A stretch of 64,000 nt of DNA, from contig NC_008209.1 in assembly GCF_000014045.1 (NCBI RefSeq), positions 2,131,001-2,195,000 of the forward strand. The letters are read 5' to 3'. Source of the DNA: Roseobacter denitrificans OCh 114 (GTDB taxonomy: Bacteria; Pseudomonadota; Alphaproteobacteria; Rhodobacterales; Rhodobacteraceae). Made by a program: the position numbers and the translations under genes. Below are positions 35,257 to 44,493 of this stretch, in pieces. The notes beneath the pieces are model-generated. The model made no database searches, had not been told where the DNA came from, and worked only from the letters and a program-made list of their open reading frames with translations. Every line of letters begins with the position of its first letter. Within the stretch, counting starts at the first letter, position 1.

Positions 35257-36591
35257 ATGACACAAGCCATGAAAATCGCGATTGTCGATGACGAACAGGA
35301 CATGCGCCAATCCATCAGCCAGTGGCTGGCCCTTTCGGGGTATGACACGGAAACCTTCGGCAGTGCCGAGGATGCGTTGAAAGTGCTCGGGCCGGAGTAT
35401 CCGGGGATCGTCATTTCCGATATCCGAATGCCGGGCATGGATGGGATGCAGTTCCTCAAGAAGCTGATGGGCAATGATTCTGCCCTGCCGGTGATCATGA
35501 TTACGGGGCATGGCGATGTGCCGATGGCGGTTGAGGCCATGCGCGTCGGCGCCTTTGATTTTCTGGAAAAACCGTTCAACCCGGACCGCATGTCGGACCT
35601 TGCCAAAAAGGCGACAGGTGCGAGACGTCTGGTGATGGACAACCGCGCATTGCGGCGGGAACTTTCCGACGGCACCCAGTTGATGAGCAAGCTCATCGGG
35701 CAAAGCCCGGTCATGGAGCGGCTGCGCGAAGATATCCTCGATCTGGGGCAGGCGGATGGCCATGTGCTGATCGATGGTGAAACCGGAACCGGTAAAACGC
35801 TGGTGGCCCATGCCTTGCATGCGGTGGGCAGCCGGGCGGGCAAGAAGTTCGTGCTGGTCAGTTGCAGCGCCTTTGAAGAGGACGCGCTGGCCAAACGCCT
35901 GTTCGGGCCGATGATGCCGGAGGATGCGCAACTGCCCGCCATGGAAGAGGCGCGCGGCGGCACCTTGGTGCTGGAAGACATTGAGGCGCTGTCAGAAACG
36001 ATGCAAGCCCGCCTGCTCAGTGTGATAAACGAGCAGGGTACCCCGGCAGAGACGCGGCTGGTCGCGATCTCGAACCTGCAGGAAGCGGGGCGCACCTCCG
36101 AGGATGCGTTGCGCTCTGATCTGTTCTACCGCATCGCGGCATTGCGCATCACGGTGCCACCTCTGCGCATGCGGGGCGAAGATATCCTCACCCTCTTCAC
36201 CCGTCTGAGCGAACAGTTCGCCGAAGAATACGGCTGCGACACACCGCAGGTGACGGCACAGGAGGCTGCGCAGCTGTTGCAGGCGCCCTGGCCGGGCAAT
36301 GTGCGCCAGCTGATCAACCTCGCGGAACGCGCGGTGCTGCAGTCACGGCGCGGGGCAGGGACCATATCATCGCTGCTGATGAACGATCATGAGGACATGC
36401 AGCCTGTGATGACGACCGAAGGCAAACCGCTGAAAGAATACGTCGAAGCCTTCGAGCGGATGCTGATCGACAATACCATGCGCCGACATCGCGGCTCTAT
36501 CGCGAGTGTGATGGATGAACTATGCCTGCCCAGACGCACGCTGAACGAAAAAATGGCGAAATATGGCCTGCAACGCTCAGATTACCTCTGA
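35257..36591 (+). CDS. dctD: DctD-type response regulator without GAFTGA loop
   Basis: A 444-residue response regulator. Receiver residues 4-120 have DDEQD, the Asp in ISDIRMPGMDG and the Lys in FLEKPF. The AAA+ domain (about 145-375) has Walker A GETGTGKT, and C-terminally an Fis-type helix-turn-helix (GSIASVMDELCLPRRTLNEKM). However the sigma54-contact loop GAFTGA is absent: after AKRLFG the sequence goes directly to PMMPEDAQLPAMEEARGG. Walker B reads TLVLEDIE, with Asp and Glu in reversed order compared with TLFLDEI. It may therefore not open sigma54 complexes, as in Rhodobacter NtrC which acts with sigma70. The partner DctB is directly upstream. Confidence 0.88.
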   Translation: MTQAMKIAIVDDEQDMRQSISQWLALSGYDTETFGSAEDALKVLGPEYPGIVISDIRMPGMDGMQFLKKLMGNDSALPVIMITGHGDVPMAVEAMRVGAFDFLEKPFNPDRMSDLAKKATGARRLVMDNRALRRELSDGTQLMSKLIGQSPVMERLREDILDLGQADGHVLIDGETGTGKTLVAHALHAVGSRAGKKFVLVSCSAFEEDALAKRLFGPMMPEDAQLPAMEEARGGTLVLEDIEALSETMQARLLSVINEQGTPAETRLVAISNLQEAGRTSEDALRSDLFYRIAALRITVPPLRMRGEDILTLFTRLSEQFAEEYGCDTPQVTAQEAAQLLQAPWPGNVRQLINLAERAVLQSRRGAGTISSLLMNDHEDMQPVMTTEGKPLKEYVEAFERMLIDNTMRRHRGSIASVMDELCLPRRTLNEKMAKYGLQRSDYL

Positions 36592-37059
36592 AACCGGGAA
36601 TTTGATCAGTAAATCCGACGGTTTAGTGGATTCAATTCAGGGTTGAGGCAGGTAAATGTCGATTGACCATTGTGTTTTTCAGGCATGTAGCATTATCTAG
36701 CAGTGTAGAGAGGCGCGCCTGACGCGCACGCCATCTGCAGAGAGATTCGCTGTCGCGGGCGCGGTGTGGCATGGCTCATGCACCCCACGGCAGACCGATT
36801 GGACCGGAAACGGTTAAGGAACCGCTGATGTGATACCGGCTCTATGATCCGGATCGCGCAGTTAAAAATGGATGCGAGGCCGCAAGACGTGCCCGTGTCG
36901 GAGAAGAAACGCGATGACGCGCGCAAATGCATTGAGCAGATCGGCGAGGGCCTCAGCGGCCCGGCCATGCAGTGCGTCTCAGATCGCCCTGACAAGACAT
37001 ACCCCCCACTGCAACGCTCCCCCGGGGGCTGTGCGGTCGCGGCTATGCAATTTGGAAAT
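36592..37059 (+). other. Long 5' leader of rne
   Basis: About 468 bp with no gene separate dctD from RNase E. The rne frame is open back to 36844 but without the RNase E start features, so I treat this as untranslated. Bacterial rne genes typically have a long leader through which RNase E controls its own mRNA. A TTGACC (36663-36668) could be a -35 box; no clear -10 at standard spacing is seen. Confidence 0.5.
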
Positions 37060-39819
37060 ATGGCTAAGAAAATGCTTATCGATGCCACCCACGCGGAAGA
37101 AACCCGCGTTGTGGTGGTGGATGGAAACAAGGTTGAAGAGTTCGATTTTGAATCCGAAAACAAACGCCAGCTTGCTGGCAACATCTATCTTGCAAAAGTA
37201 ACACGGGTTGAGCCGTCCTTGCAGGCGGCCTTTGTGGAGTACGGGGGGAACCGTCATGGTTTCCTCGCCTTTTCAGAAATTCATCCGGATTATTACCAGA
37301 TTCCCGTCGCGGACCGTCAGGCCCTGATGGAAGAAGAGCGCGCCTATGCCGAAGCGCAAAAGGCCAAGGAAGACGAGGACGAAAAGCCCAAACGTCGCAG
37401 ATCGCGCAGCCGCACAAAGGCCAAGGGCGAAGACACCACGTCAGAGGATGTGGTCGCGACGAAGGATGTGGAGTCCGACCAGATCGACGGCATGGAAACC
37501 ATTGATCTGGATGACAGCGAAGAGGGGTCCTCTCCGATGGAGCGGGTCGCCGAGACACCTGTCGAAGAGCCCGAGGGCGATGATGCAAGCGCGGAGGCTG
37601 CGCAGACGGCTGACGCGTCCGATGATCAGGACGCGCAAGCAGCGTCTGAGGATGCCTCGGAAGACGATACCGCGACTGAAGATGGCGACGATGATGACGA
37701 CGACGACGATGATGCGCCGCGCAAATCTGATGCATCCTCCAAGGATGACACCATCGAATCCGTCGCGGATGACGATGATCAAGACGATATCCGCCCCGTG
37801 CGCAAACCCCGGCCACGGCGCTATAAAATTCAGGAAGTCATCAAGGTCCGCCAGATTCTGCTCGTGCAGGTCGTCAAGGAAGAGCGGGGCAACAAGGGCG
37901 CGGCGCTGACCACATACCTCAGCCTTGCAGGGCGCTATTGCGTCCTGATGCCCAACACGGCGCGCGGCGGTGGTATTTCGCGCAAGATCACGAATGCTGC
38001 GGACCGCAAGAAGCTCAAGGAGATCGCAAATGAGATCGAAGTGCCGCAAGGCGCGGGTCTCATCGTGCGCACCGCCGGGGCCAAACGCACCAAGGCCGAG
38101 ATCAAACGCGACTACGAATATCTGCAACGCCTGTGGGAGCAGATCCGCGAGTTGACGCTGAAATCCGTCGCGCCCGCCAAGATCTACGAAGAGGGAGACC
38201 TGATCAAACGCTCGATCCGCGATCTCTACAACCGCGAGATTGACGAGGTGTTTGTCGAAGGTGAACGGGGCTACCGCATCGCCAAGGACTTCATGAAGAT
38301 GATCATGCCGTCCCATGCAAAAAACGTGAAACTCTATACCGAAGGTCTGCCGCTTTTCGCCCGCTACCAGGTCGAAAGCTATCTTGCGTCGATGTTCAAC
38401 CCGACTGTGCAGCTTCCGTCGGGGGGGTATATCGTGATCGGCGTGACCGAGGCTCTGGTGGCGATTGATGTGAACTCCGGGCGGGCCACCAAGGAGGGCT
38501 CGATCGAGCAGACCGCGCTCAAGACCAACCTTGAGGCCGCCGACGAAGTGGCGCGGCAGTTGCGCCTGCGGGACCTCGCGGGCCTGATCGTGATCGACTT
38601 CATCGACATGGATGAGCGCAAGAACAACACCTCCGTCGAAAAGCGCATGAAAGACAAGCTCAAGACGGACCGCGCGCGCATTCAAGTGGGGCGTATCTCC
38701 GGCTTTGGTCTCATGGAAATGTCGCGCCAGCGCCTGCGCCCCGGCATGATCGAGGCAACGACACAGCCGTGTCAGGCCTGCCATGGTACGGGCCTGATCC
38801 GGTCCGATGATAGCCTCGCATTGTCCATCCTGCGCCAGATCGAGGAAGAGGGCACGCGCAAGCGGTCCCGAGAGGTGTTGATCAAGGCGCCGGTTGGTAT
38901 TGCCAATTTCCTCATGAACCAGAAGCGCGAACATATTGCGCATATCGAAGCGCGCTACGGGCTGTCTGTGCGGATCGAAGGCGACCCCATGCTGGTCAGC
39001 CCCGATTTCAGTCTTGAGAAGTTCAAGACGGCCACACGGGTCGTGTCGGTTGCAGCACAACATGTTGTTTCTGTTGATACCTCATTGATGGATCAGGTGG
39101 ATGCGGACGACGATGAGGCGCCAGCGGAAACGGCCGATAACGGCGCAGAGACGGCAAACAAGGAAAACAACGTCGAGAATGATGGCGAGGATCGGCCCAA
39201 GCGCCGTCGCCGGCGTCGTCGGCGTCGCAACAAGAACGGCAATGGCGAGACGCAGACCGCATCCGATGAGACAAATGCCGAGGCATCCGAGGCCCAGGGC
39301 GCTAAGACTCCGAAGAAAGCGGAGCCTGCAGCCGACAGCCCGGTAGAGGCGCCTGCTGCGCAAACCGATGATGCGCCAGCCCCTGCGGCAGAGCAGGAAG
39401 AGGCACCGGCAAAACCCAAACGGACACGGTCGCGCACGCGCAAACCGAAAGTGGAAGCCGACACACAGGATGCGCCAGAAGCAGAGGCGAAAGCCGAAAC
39501 CGCCGCGCCAGTGGAAGAAACCGCACCCGCCGAAGCGACCGAAGAAACCCCTGCAAAACCAAAGCGTAAACGGGCCAGCCGGGCCAAGAAGGCCGCTCCG
39601 GTTGAGGCGGCACCAGACGCCGAACCAGCCCCCGTGGCGCAGGACGCCGAGCCGGCACCTTCATCACAGGAAGCTGCGGCGGCACCGGTGGCAGAAGAGC
39701 CAGCGCCAGCAGCGCCTGAACCGGAACCTGCAGGTGCCGAGCCCGAACCGGTGGTCGCTGAGGCCGCGCCAGAGCCAGCCAAACCAAAGCGGCGCGGGTG
39801 GTGGTCCATCGGAGGCTAA
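37060..39819 (+). CDS. rne: Ribonuclease E
   Basis: RNase E is the endonuclease that starts mRNA decay and matures rRNA and tRNA, and it scaffolds the degradosome. The 919-residue protein starts MAKKMLIDATHAEETRV, with an S1 domain interrupted by a low-complexity acidic insertion (about residues 105-255, with long D/E runs) typical of alphaproteobacteria. The DNase-I-like catalytic part has the Mg ligands in VAIDVNSGR and IVIDFIDMDER, and the zinc link QPCQACHGTG. The C-terminal third is a disordered, charged scaffold: a run RRRRRRRR-like basic box at about 715-725, then Ala/Pro/Glu repeats, ending with PKRRGWWSIGG, a probable small-ligand site. Start chosen at 37060. Confidence 0.95.
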   Translation: MAKKMLIDATHAEETRVVVVDGNKVEEFDFESENKRQLAGNIYLAKVTRVEPSLQAAFVEYGGNRHGFLAFSEIHPDYYQIPVADRQALMEEERAYAEAQKAKEDEDEKPKRRRSRSRTKAKGEDTTSEDVVATKDVESDQIDGMETIDLDDSEEGSSPMERVAETPVEEPEGDDASAEAAQTADASDDQDAQAASEDASEDDTATEDGDDDDDDDDDAPRKSDASSKDDTIESVADDDDQDDIRPVRKPRPRRYKIQEVIKVRQILLVQVVKEERGNKGAALTTYLSLAGRYCVLMPNTARGGGISRKITNAADRKKLKEIANEIEVPQGAGLIVRTAGAKRTKAEIKRDYEYLQRLWEQIRELTLKSVAPAKIYEEGDLIKRSIRDLYNREIDEVFVEGERGYRIAKDFMKMIMPSHAKNVKLYTEGLPLFARYQVESYLASMFNPTVQLPSGGYIVIGVTEALVAIDVNSGRATKEGSIEQTALKTNLEAADEVARQLRLRDLAGLIVIDFIDMDERKNNTSVEKRMKDKLKTDRARIQVGRISGFGLMEMSRQRLRPGMIEATTQPCQACHGTGLIRSDDSLALSILRQIEEEGTRKRSREVLIKAPVGIANFLMNQKREHIAHIEARYGLSVRIEGDPMLVSPDFSLEKFKTATRVVSVAAQHVVSVDTSLMDQVDADDDEAPAETADNGAETANKENNVENDGEDRPKRRRRRRRRRNKNGNGETQTASDETNAEASEAQGAKTPKKAEPAADSPVEAPAAQTDDAPAPAAEQEEAPAKPKRTRSRTRKPKVEADTQDAPEAEAKAETAAPVEETAPAEATEETPAKPKRKRASRAKKAAPVEAAPDAEPAPVAQDAEPAPSSQEAAAAPVAEEPAPAAPEPEPAGAEPEPVVAEAAPEPAKPKRRGWWSIGG

Positions 39820-39842
39820 GGGCTTTCCAACACCAAAAACCC

Positions 39843-39873
39843 AAAAAGCGCGTCCAAATCGGGCGCGCTTTTT
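39843..39873. terminator. Bidirectional terminator after rne
   Basis: AAAAAGCGCG (39843-39852) and CGCGCTTTTT (39864-39873) form a perfect 10-bp stem with an 11-base loop. A-run and T-run flank both sides, so it can stop rne and the opposing tusA transcript. The same arms occur at 53511-53541. Confidence 0.85.
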
Positions 39874-39882
39874 CATGTCACC

Positions 39883-40113
39883 TCATTTTTTGCGGATGAC
39901 ATAGACCTGCACCGGCCCATCCAGTTCGCTTGACACAAGGTGGTGCCCTGTCTCGCTGCAAAAGTGCGGGACATCGACAATCGCCGCGGGATCATCCGCG
40001 TGCATCGTCAGCACCTCACCCGAAGCAAGGGATTGCAGTCGTTTGCGCGCCTTCAGAACAGGCAGGGGGCACAGCAGACCAGTGGCGTCCAGCAGGTGTA
40101 TTTCTTTTGTCAT
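39883..40113 (-). CDS. tusA: TusA-family sulfur carrier
   Basis: A 76-residue sulfurtransferase-type carrier. The CPxP motif with the persulfide Cys is in LLCPLPVLKARKRL (Cys about residue 15). Start at 40113 (MTKEIHLLD) is the family start; the longer frame to 40149 adds nothing. It is divergent from ccdA. TusA relays sulfur for tRNA thiolation or other sulfur acceptors. Confidence 0.9.
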   Translation of the reverse strand: MTKEIHLLDATGLLCPLPVLKARKRLQSLASGEVLTMHADDPAAIVDVPHFCSETGHHLVSSELDGPVQVYVIRKK

Positions 40114-40205
40114 ACCGTTCAGATAGGCGCGATGTTTCGTCCTGTCCACAATCTTGTGACCCTTGGCGGGGTGACGCTGTGGCGCGGATAGGCTAAGGGA
40201 GGTTT

Positions 40206-40958
40206 ATGTTCGGAATTGAAATCATTGATGCGGGTCTGTTGCCTGCCATGACGGTGGCGCTTTTTGCGGGAATCATCAGCTTTCTCAGCCCCTGCGTCTT
40301 GCCGATCGTCCCGCCCTATCTGGCGTATATGAGCGGTGTCAGCCTGAATGAAATGAGCAGTGAGGGGGCGGCACGGCGCCGTGCCATTATCGCCGCCTTG
40401 TTCTTTGTGATGGGGCTGAGCACGGTGTTTCTGATCCTTGGTTTCACGGCCTCGGCATTCGGTGCTTTTTTCCTGCAAAATCAGATTCTTTTCGCGCGTA
40501 TTTCAGGTGTTGTCATCATTGTCTTCGGATTGCATTTTCTGGGTATCCTGCGCATTCCCTTTCTTGATCGCGAGGCGCGCATGGACGCGGGTGACAAGGG
40601 TGGGTCGAGCTTTGGGGCCTATGTGCTGGGGTTGGCCTTCGCCTTTGGCTGGACGCCCTGCATTGGTCCGCAACTGGGCGCGATCCTGTCGCTGGCGGCT
40701 TCCGAGGCCTCTGTGACGCGCGGCACTGTCCTGTTGGGCGTTTATGCGGCGGGTCTGGGCATCCCCTTTCTGCTGGCGGCGATGTTCATCACGCGCGCGA
40801 TGGGGGTCATGGATCGGCTCAAGCGGCATATGAAAACCATAGAACGCGTGATGGGCGGGCTGCTCCTTGTGGTCGGTGTTGCAATGGTCACCGGTGCGTT
40901 CACGACGTTTTCCTGGTGGCTTCTTGAACGCTTCCCGGCCTTGGCCACTCTGGGGTGA
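40206..40958 (+). CDS. ccdA: Cytochrome c biogenesis protein CcdA
   Basis: A 250-residue membrane protein with about six helices that passes reducing equivalents across the membrane to periplasmic thiols used in cytochrome c maturation. The two essential Cys are in ISFLSPCVLPIVPPYL (helix 1) and WTPCIGPQLGAIL (helix 4). Transmembrane segments are evident through MGLSTVFLILGFTASAFG and the C-terminal LLLVVGVAMVTGAF. A start ATG at 40206 follows GGGAGG. Confidence 0.93.
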   Translation: MFGIEIIDAGLLPAMTVALFAGIISFLSPCVLPIVPPYLAYMSGVSLNEMSSEGAARRRAIIAALFFVMGLSTVFLILGFTASAFGAFFLQNQILFARISGVVIIVFGLHFLGILRIPFLDREARMDAGDKGGSSFGAYVLGLAFAFGWTPCIGPQLGAILSLAASEASVTRGTVLLGVYAAGLGIPFLLAAMFITRAMGVMDRLKRHMKTIERVMGGLLLVVGVAMVTGAFTTFSWWLLERFPALATLG

Positions 40959-41073
40959 TTGCCCGCCGTATCATCTGCGGGGCCACGCTGGATGTCCGGC
41001 GCTAACATATATCATCTTTTGACAGCTTGATTTAAGGACGGGTGATCGTTCGGAATCATGAGAAGAGGTAAGA

Positions 41074-41964
41074 ATGTCAGACTACAGTAAGATGCGTGAA
41101 CAAATGAAATCAGGTGCGGGCTTTGTTGCCGCGCTGGATCAGTCTGGCGGGTCCACGCCAAAAGCGCTTAGCCTTTATGGCGTTGAGCCAACGGATTACG
41201 AGGGCGAAGAGGCGATGTTCAAAGCGATGCATGACATGCGCGCACGGATCATTCTGGCGGATGACTTCACCAATGCCAAAATCATCGGCGCCATCCTGTT
41301 CGAACGTACGATGCATGATGAGATTGACGGCACACCGGTCGCTGAACTGCTTTGGAACCGTCGGGGTGTTGTGCCGTTTCTGAAGATCGACAAAGGGCTG
41401 GAGGATGAGGCAAACGGCGTTCAGATGCTCAAGCCCATGCCGGGTCTTGAGGATGTCTTGGCCACGGCCAAGGGCAAAGGCGTGTTCGGGACCAAGGAAC
41501 GCTCTGTCATCAACCACGCAAACCCCGAAGGAATTGCGGCGATCGTCGCCCAGCAGTTTGATGTGGCAAGAACCGTTCTGGCGGCGGGCCTTGTGCCGAT
41601 CCTTGAGCCGGAAGTGAACATCCACTCGGAAACCAAGGCTGAAGCCGAAACGCTGTTGGAGGCGGAGATCGCAAAGCATCTCGACACGCTGGACGAGGGC
41701 GTTGATGTGATGCTGAAACTGACCTTGCCGGATCAACCGGGCCTTTATGACGGGCTTGCGCAACACCCGCGCGTGCTGCGGGTCGTTGCCTTGTCGGGCG
41801 GCTATTCGACGGATGTTGCCTCTGCCAAACTGGCGCAGAACGCGCATATGATCGCAAGCTTCAGCCGTGCGCTGACCGAAGGTTTGAACGTGAAGATGAC
41901 GGATGCCGAATTCGGTGCCGCCCTGGGCAGCAACATCGACAAGATCTATCAGGCATCCATCTGA
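41074..41964 (+). CDS. Class I fructose-bisphosphate aldolase
   Basis: A 296-residue class I (Schiff-base) aldolase, the type found in alphaproteobacteria and some other bacteria. Features: AALDQSGGSTPKAL at the N-terminus, VVPFLKIDKGLEDE, a Lys in MLKLTLPD, and GLVPILEPEVNIHS, matching the aldolase substrate and Schiff-base regions. It splits fructose-1,6-bisphosphate in glycolysis/gluconeogenesis. ATG 41074 follows AGAGGTAAG. Its 3' end overlaps the opposing RHH gene by 16 bp. Confidence 0.93.
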   Translation: MSDYSKMREQMKSGAGFVAALDQSGGSTPKALSLYGVEPTDYEGEEAMFKAMHDMRARIILADDFTNAKIIGAILFERTMHDEIDGTPVAELLWNRRGVVPFLKIDKGLEDEANGVQMLKPMPGLEDVLATAKGKGVFGTKERSVINHANPEGIAAIVAQQFDVARTVLAAGLVPILEPEVNIHSETKAEAETLLEAEIAKHLDTLDEGVDVMLKLTLPDQPGLYDGLAQHPRVLRVVALSGGYSTDVASAKLAQNAHMIASFSRALTEGLNVKMTDAEFGAALGSNIDKIYQASI

Positions 41965-42191
41965 GCGCGCGCAAGCTGCGCTTTCAGGTCTTCCAGCACA
42001 AAGACCCGGATCGCGGAGGCCAGCCCTGTGCTGGTCCCGCGTTTCACATCAATGTCGGCGACCAACCCGTTGATCGGCTTGCCGTTTTCCTGTGAGATGC
42101 GCCGGAGTTCTTGCCAGAACTCATCCTCAAGCGATATGGATGTGCGGTGACCTTTCAGGGTCACCGAATGTTTGACGGGCCGGGCACTCAT
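41949..42191 (-). CDS. Ribbon-helix-helix domain protein
   Basis: An 80-residue RHH_4-type protein: HSVTLKGHRTSISLEDEFW (strand and first helix), ELRRISQENGKPINGLVADI (helix), then GLASAIRVFVLEDLKAQL. This family lies next to fumC in roseobacters. It starts in an ATGA overlap with the DUF4169 gene and ends 16 bp inside the aldolase 3' end on the other strand. It may be a small DNA-binding regulator; the target is unknown. Confidence 0.85.
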   Translation of the reverse strand: MSARPVKHSVTLKGHRTSISLEDEFWQELRRISQENGKPINGLVADIDVKRGTSTGLASAIRVFVLEDLKAQLARAQMDA

Positions 42192-42364
42192 GTCTCGCGC
42201 TTATGGGCGTCCAGATGGCGCGCGATCCTGTCGGCCTTTGCCTTTGACGCGTCTTTTTGCGATTTGCTCTGGCCAAATCGCGCGGCGTTTTCATCAGCCT
42301 GCGCCTTGCGTGACGCCCGGGCCCGCTCTTTGCGGACCTTGTTGAGGTTGATGGGCGTGCTCAT
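42188..42364 (-). CDS. DUF4169 small protein
   Basis: A 58-residue basic protein with sequence [20 protein letters not shown] at its start and HLDAHKRET at its end, rich in Ala, Lys and Arg and probably a single long helix. It matches DUF4169. It overlaps fumC (ATGA) and the RHH gene (ATGA), so the three are tightly coupled. No function is known. Confidence 0.82.
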   Translation of the reverse strand: MSTPINLNKVRKERARASRKAQADENAARFGQSKSQKDASKAKADRIARHLDAHKRET

Positions 42365-43752
42365 TTGGGCCCGATCATGTTTTCGGGGCGCACGACCCGT
42401 TCAAACGTCTCGGCATCGACAAACCCCAGCGCGATCGCCTCTTCCTTGAGGGTCGTGCCGTTTTTATGCGCCGTCTTGGCGACTTTGGTGGCGTTGTCAT
42501 AGCCGATTTCCGGGGCCAGCGCTGTGACCAGCATCAGGCTCTCGCGCATCAGGCGTTCGATGCGATCCGCATCCGCCGTCAGCCCGTCCACGAGATTATC
42601 CGTAAAGGTCGATGCCGCATCGCCCAAAAGCTGCATGGATTGCAATACGTTGTACGACATCATCGGTTTGTACACGTTCAGTTCGAAATGCCCTTGCGAC
42701 CCGGCGAAACCGACCGCAGCGTCATTGCCGAAGACATGCGCACACACCTGTGTCAGCGCTTCGCATTGTGTCGGATTGACCTTGCCCGGCATGATCGACG
42801 ATCCGGGTTCGTTTTCAGGCAGCACCAACTCGCCCAAGCCGCAGCGCGGCCCGGAGCCGAGCAGGCGAATGTCATTGGCGATCTTGAACAGGCTGGCGGC
42901 AACGACCTTCAGCGCGCCGGACATCTCAACCATGGCGTCATGCGCGGCGAGGGCCTCGAACTTGTTGGGCGCGGTGACAAAGGGCAGGCCGGTGATATCA
43001 GCCATGTTTTTTGCAACCATCACGTCCCAGCCGACAGGCGTATTGAGACCGGTGCCCACGGCGGTGCCGCCCTGTGCCAGCTCGTAAATCCGACCCAAGG
43101 CGTCCTTGACGCGCTGGATGCCCATGGCCACCTGATGCGCATAGCCGGAGAATTCCTGACTGAGGGTCAGAGGGGTCGCGTCCTGCGTATGGGTGCGTCC
43201 GATTTTGATGATACCGTCGAACTGGGCGATCTTGACCTCAAGCGCGGCATGCAGTTTTTCCAACCCCGGCAACAGCACATCGCGGGCCGTCATGGCGGTC
43301 GAAATGTGCATCGCCGTGGGAAAGGTATCGTTGGACGATTGCCCCATGTTGCAGTGATCATTCGGATGCACCGGATCCTTGGTGCCGATCACCCCACCCA
43401 TGATCTCAATCGCGCGGTTGGCGATGACCTCATTGGCGTTCATGTTCGACTGGGTCCCGGACCCTGTCTGCCACACAACCAGTGGGAAATTGTCGTCAAA
43501 CTTGCCTGCGACCACCTCGCTGGCGGCCTGAATGATCGCCTCCCCGCGCGCAGCGTCAAGTTTTCCCAGTTCAACATTTGCCTGGGCACAAGCCTGTTTG
43601 ATCACCCCCAAGGCACGGACAATCGCAACGGGTTGTTTTTCCCAACCTATGGGAAAATTCATGATCGAGCGCTGCGTCTGTGCACCCCAGTATTTATCGG
43701 CAGGGACCTCGAGGGGGCCAAAACTGTCGGTTTCTGTGCGGGTCTGGGTCAT
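42361..43752 (-). CDS. fumC: Class II fumarate hydratase
   Basis: FumC converts fumarate to malate in the TCA cycle without an iron-sulfur cluster. The 463-residue protein starts [20 protein letters not shown] and has the lyase signature [15 protein letters not shown] (about residues 319-333) with the catalytic Ser, plus [17 protein letters not shown] and the [12 protein letters not shown] block. The start 43752 was chosen by family; the longer frame to 43812 is not needed. It is the first gene of a tight set with DUF4169 and RHH. Confidence 0.96.
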   Translation of the reverse strand: MTQTRTETDSFGPLEVPADKYWGAQTQRSIMNFPIGWEKQPVAIVRALGVIKQACAQANVELGKLDAARGEAIIQAASEVVAGKFDDNFPLVVWQTGSGTQSNMNANEVIANRAIEIMGGVIGTKDPVHPNDHCNMGQSSNDTFPTAMHISTAMTARDVLLPGLEKLHAALEVKIAQFDGIIKIGRTHTQDATPLTLSQEFSGYAHQVAMGIQRVKDALGRIYELAQGGTAVGTGLNTPVGWDVMVAKNMADITGLPFVTAPNKFEALAAHDAMVEMSGALKVVAASLFKIANDIRLLGSGPRCGLGELVLPENEPGSSIMPGKVNPTQCEALTQVCAHVFGNDAAVGFAGSQGHFELNVYKPMMSYNVLQSMQLLGDAASTFTDNLVDGLTADADRIERLMRESLMLVTALAPEIGYDNATKVAKTAHKNGTTLKEEAIALGFVDAETFERVVRPENMIGPK

Positions 43753-43931
43753 TCTGCGCTCCGTTACACTGGCTTTGTACAGCGGTTTAGCGCTGCGGGG
43801 GGGCTCGTGCAACAGGGCGACGGCGCGTCACGGGCATTGTTTGCCAAACCAAAGGAATTATCTGATAGGGTTGTGAAACCGTCCGGCTTGTGGTCGTGCG
43901 GTCAAAACGCCAAAGCCTCGGAGGATTTTGA

Positions 43932-44486
43932 ATGAACCGTCAGTTCTTGCCACGTCACTTGGTGTTGGCCTGTGGTGCATTGATCATGGGCCTGTTGCTG
44001 ACGGCCACTGCCGTGCATGCCGATATTTCCCGTTTTGTCGGCAGCTACGTTGGTGCAGCGGACGTGCAGTCTGCGGATGGAACCAGCCGCCCCCGCGACA
44101 TGAGCGTCAAGATATCGCAAACCAAGGAGGGGTTTCGCGTCTATTGGAAATCGACGACCTACCGCAAGGATGGCACCGCCAAGGAAAAGGCCTATACCAT
44201 TGATTTCGTGCCAAGCGCGCGCCCGGGTGTTTACGCTTCCGCGATGAAGCGCAACGTTTTCGGTCATGCCGCACAGCTTGATCCGATGAAGGGCGAACCC
44301 TACGTCTGGGGGCGCATCGACGGGGAGACGCTGAGCGTTTATTCGATGTATGTCACCGAAGATGGCGGCTATGAAATCCAGCAGTTTGACCGTTCACTGG
44401 CATCACGCGGCCTGATGCTCGACTTCCAAACCATTAGGGACGGTGAAATCCAGCGGACGGTGTCAACGCTGTTGAAACGGGAATAA
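43932..44486 (+). CDS. Conserved secreted protein of unknown function
   Basis: A 184-residue protein with an N-terminal signal peptide (LVLACGALIMGLLLTATAVHA, cleavage after VHA near residue 30). The mature part is a beta-rich domain: ISRFVGSYVGAADVQ, DMSVKISQTKEGFRVYWKS and GGYEIQQFDRSLASRGLML. I do not recognise a family. The ATG 43932 has GGAGGAT upstream. It converges on sspB. Confidence 0.78.
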   Translation: MNRQFLPRHLVLACGALIMGLLLTATAVHADISRFVGSYVGAADVQSADGTSRPRDMSVKISQTKEGFRVYWKSTTYRKDGTAKEKAYTIDFVPSARPGVYASAMKRNVFGHAAQLDPMKGEPYVWGRIDGETLSVYSMYVTEDGGYEIQQFDRSLASRGLMLDFQTIRDGEIQRTVSTLLKRE

Positions 44487-44493
44487 CGCGCGT

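Noticed and set aside
36844..37059. N-terminal extension of RNase E from 36844
   Set aside because: The family starts at MAKKMLIDATHAEETRV (37060); the extension has no similarity and no good ribosome-binding site.
37441..39063. A 540-residue minus-strand ORF inside rne
   Set aside because: It is a codon-bias shadow; the repetitive acidic coding part of rne gives long open frames on the other strand.
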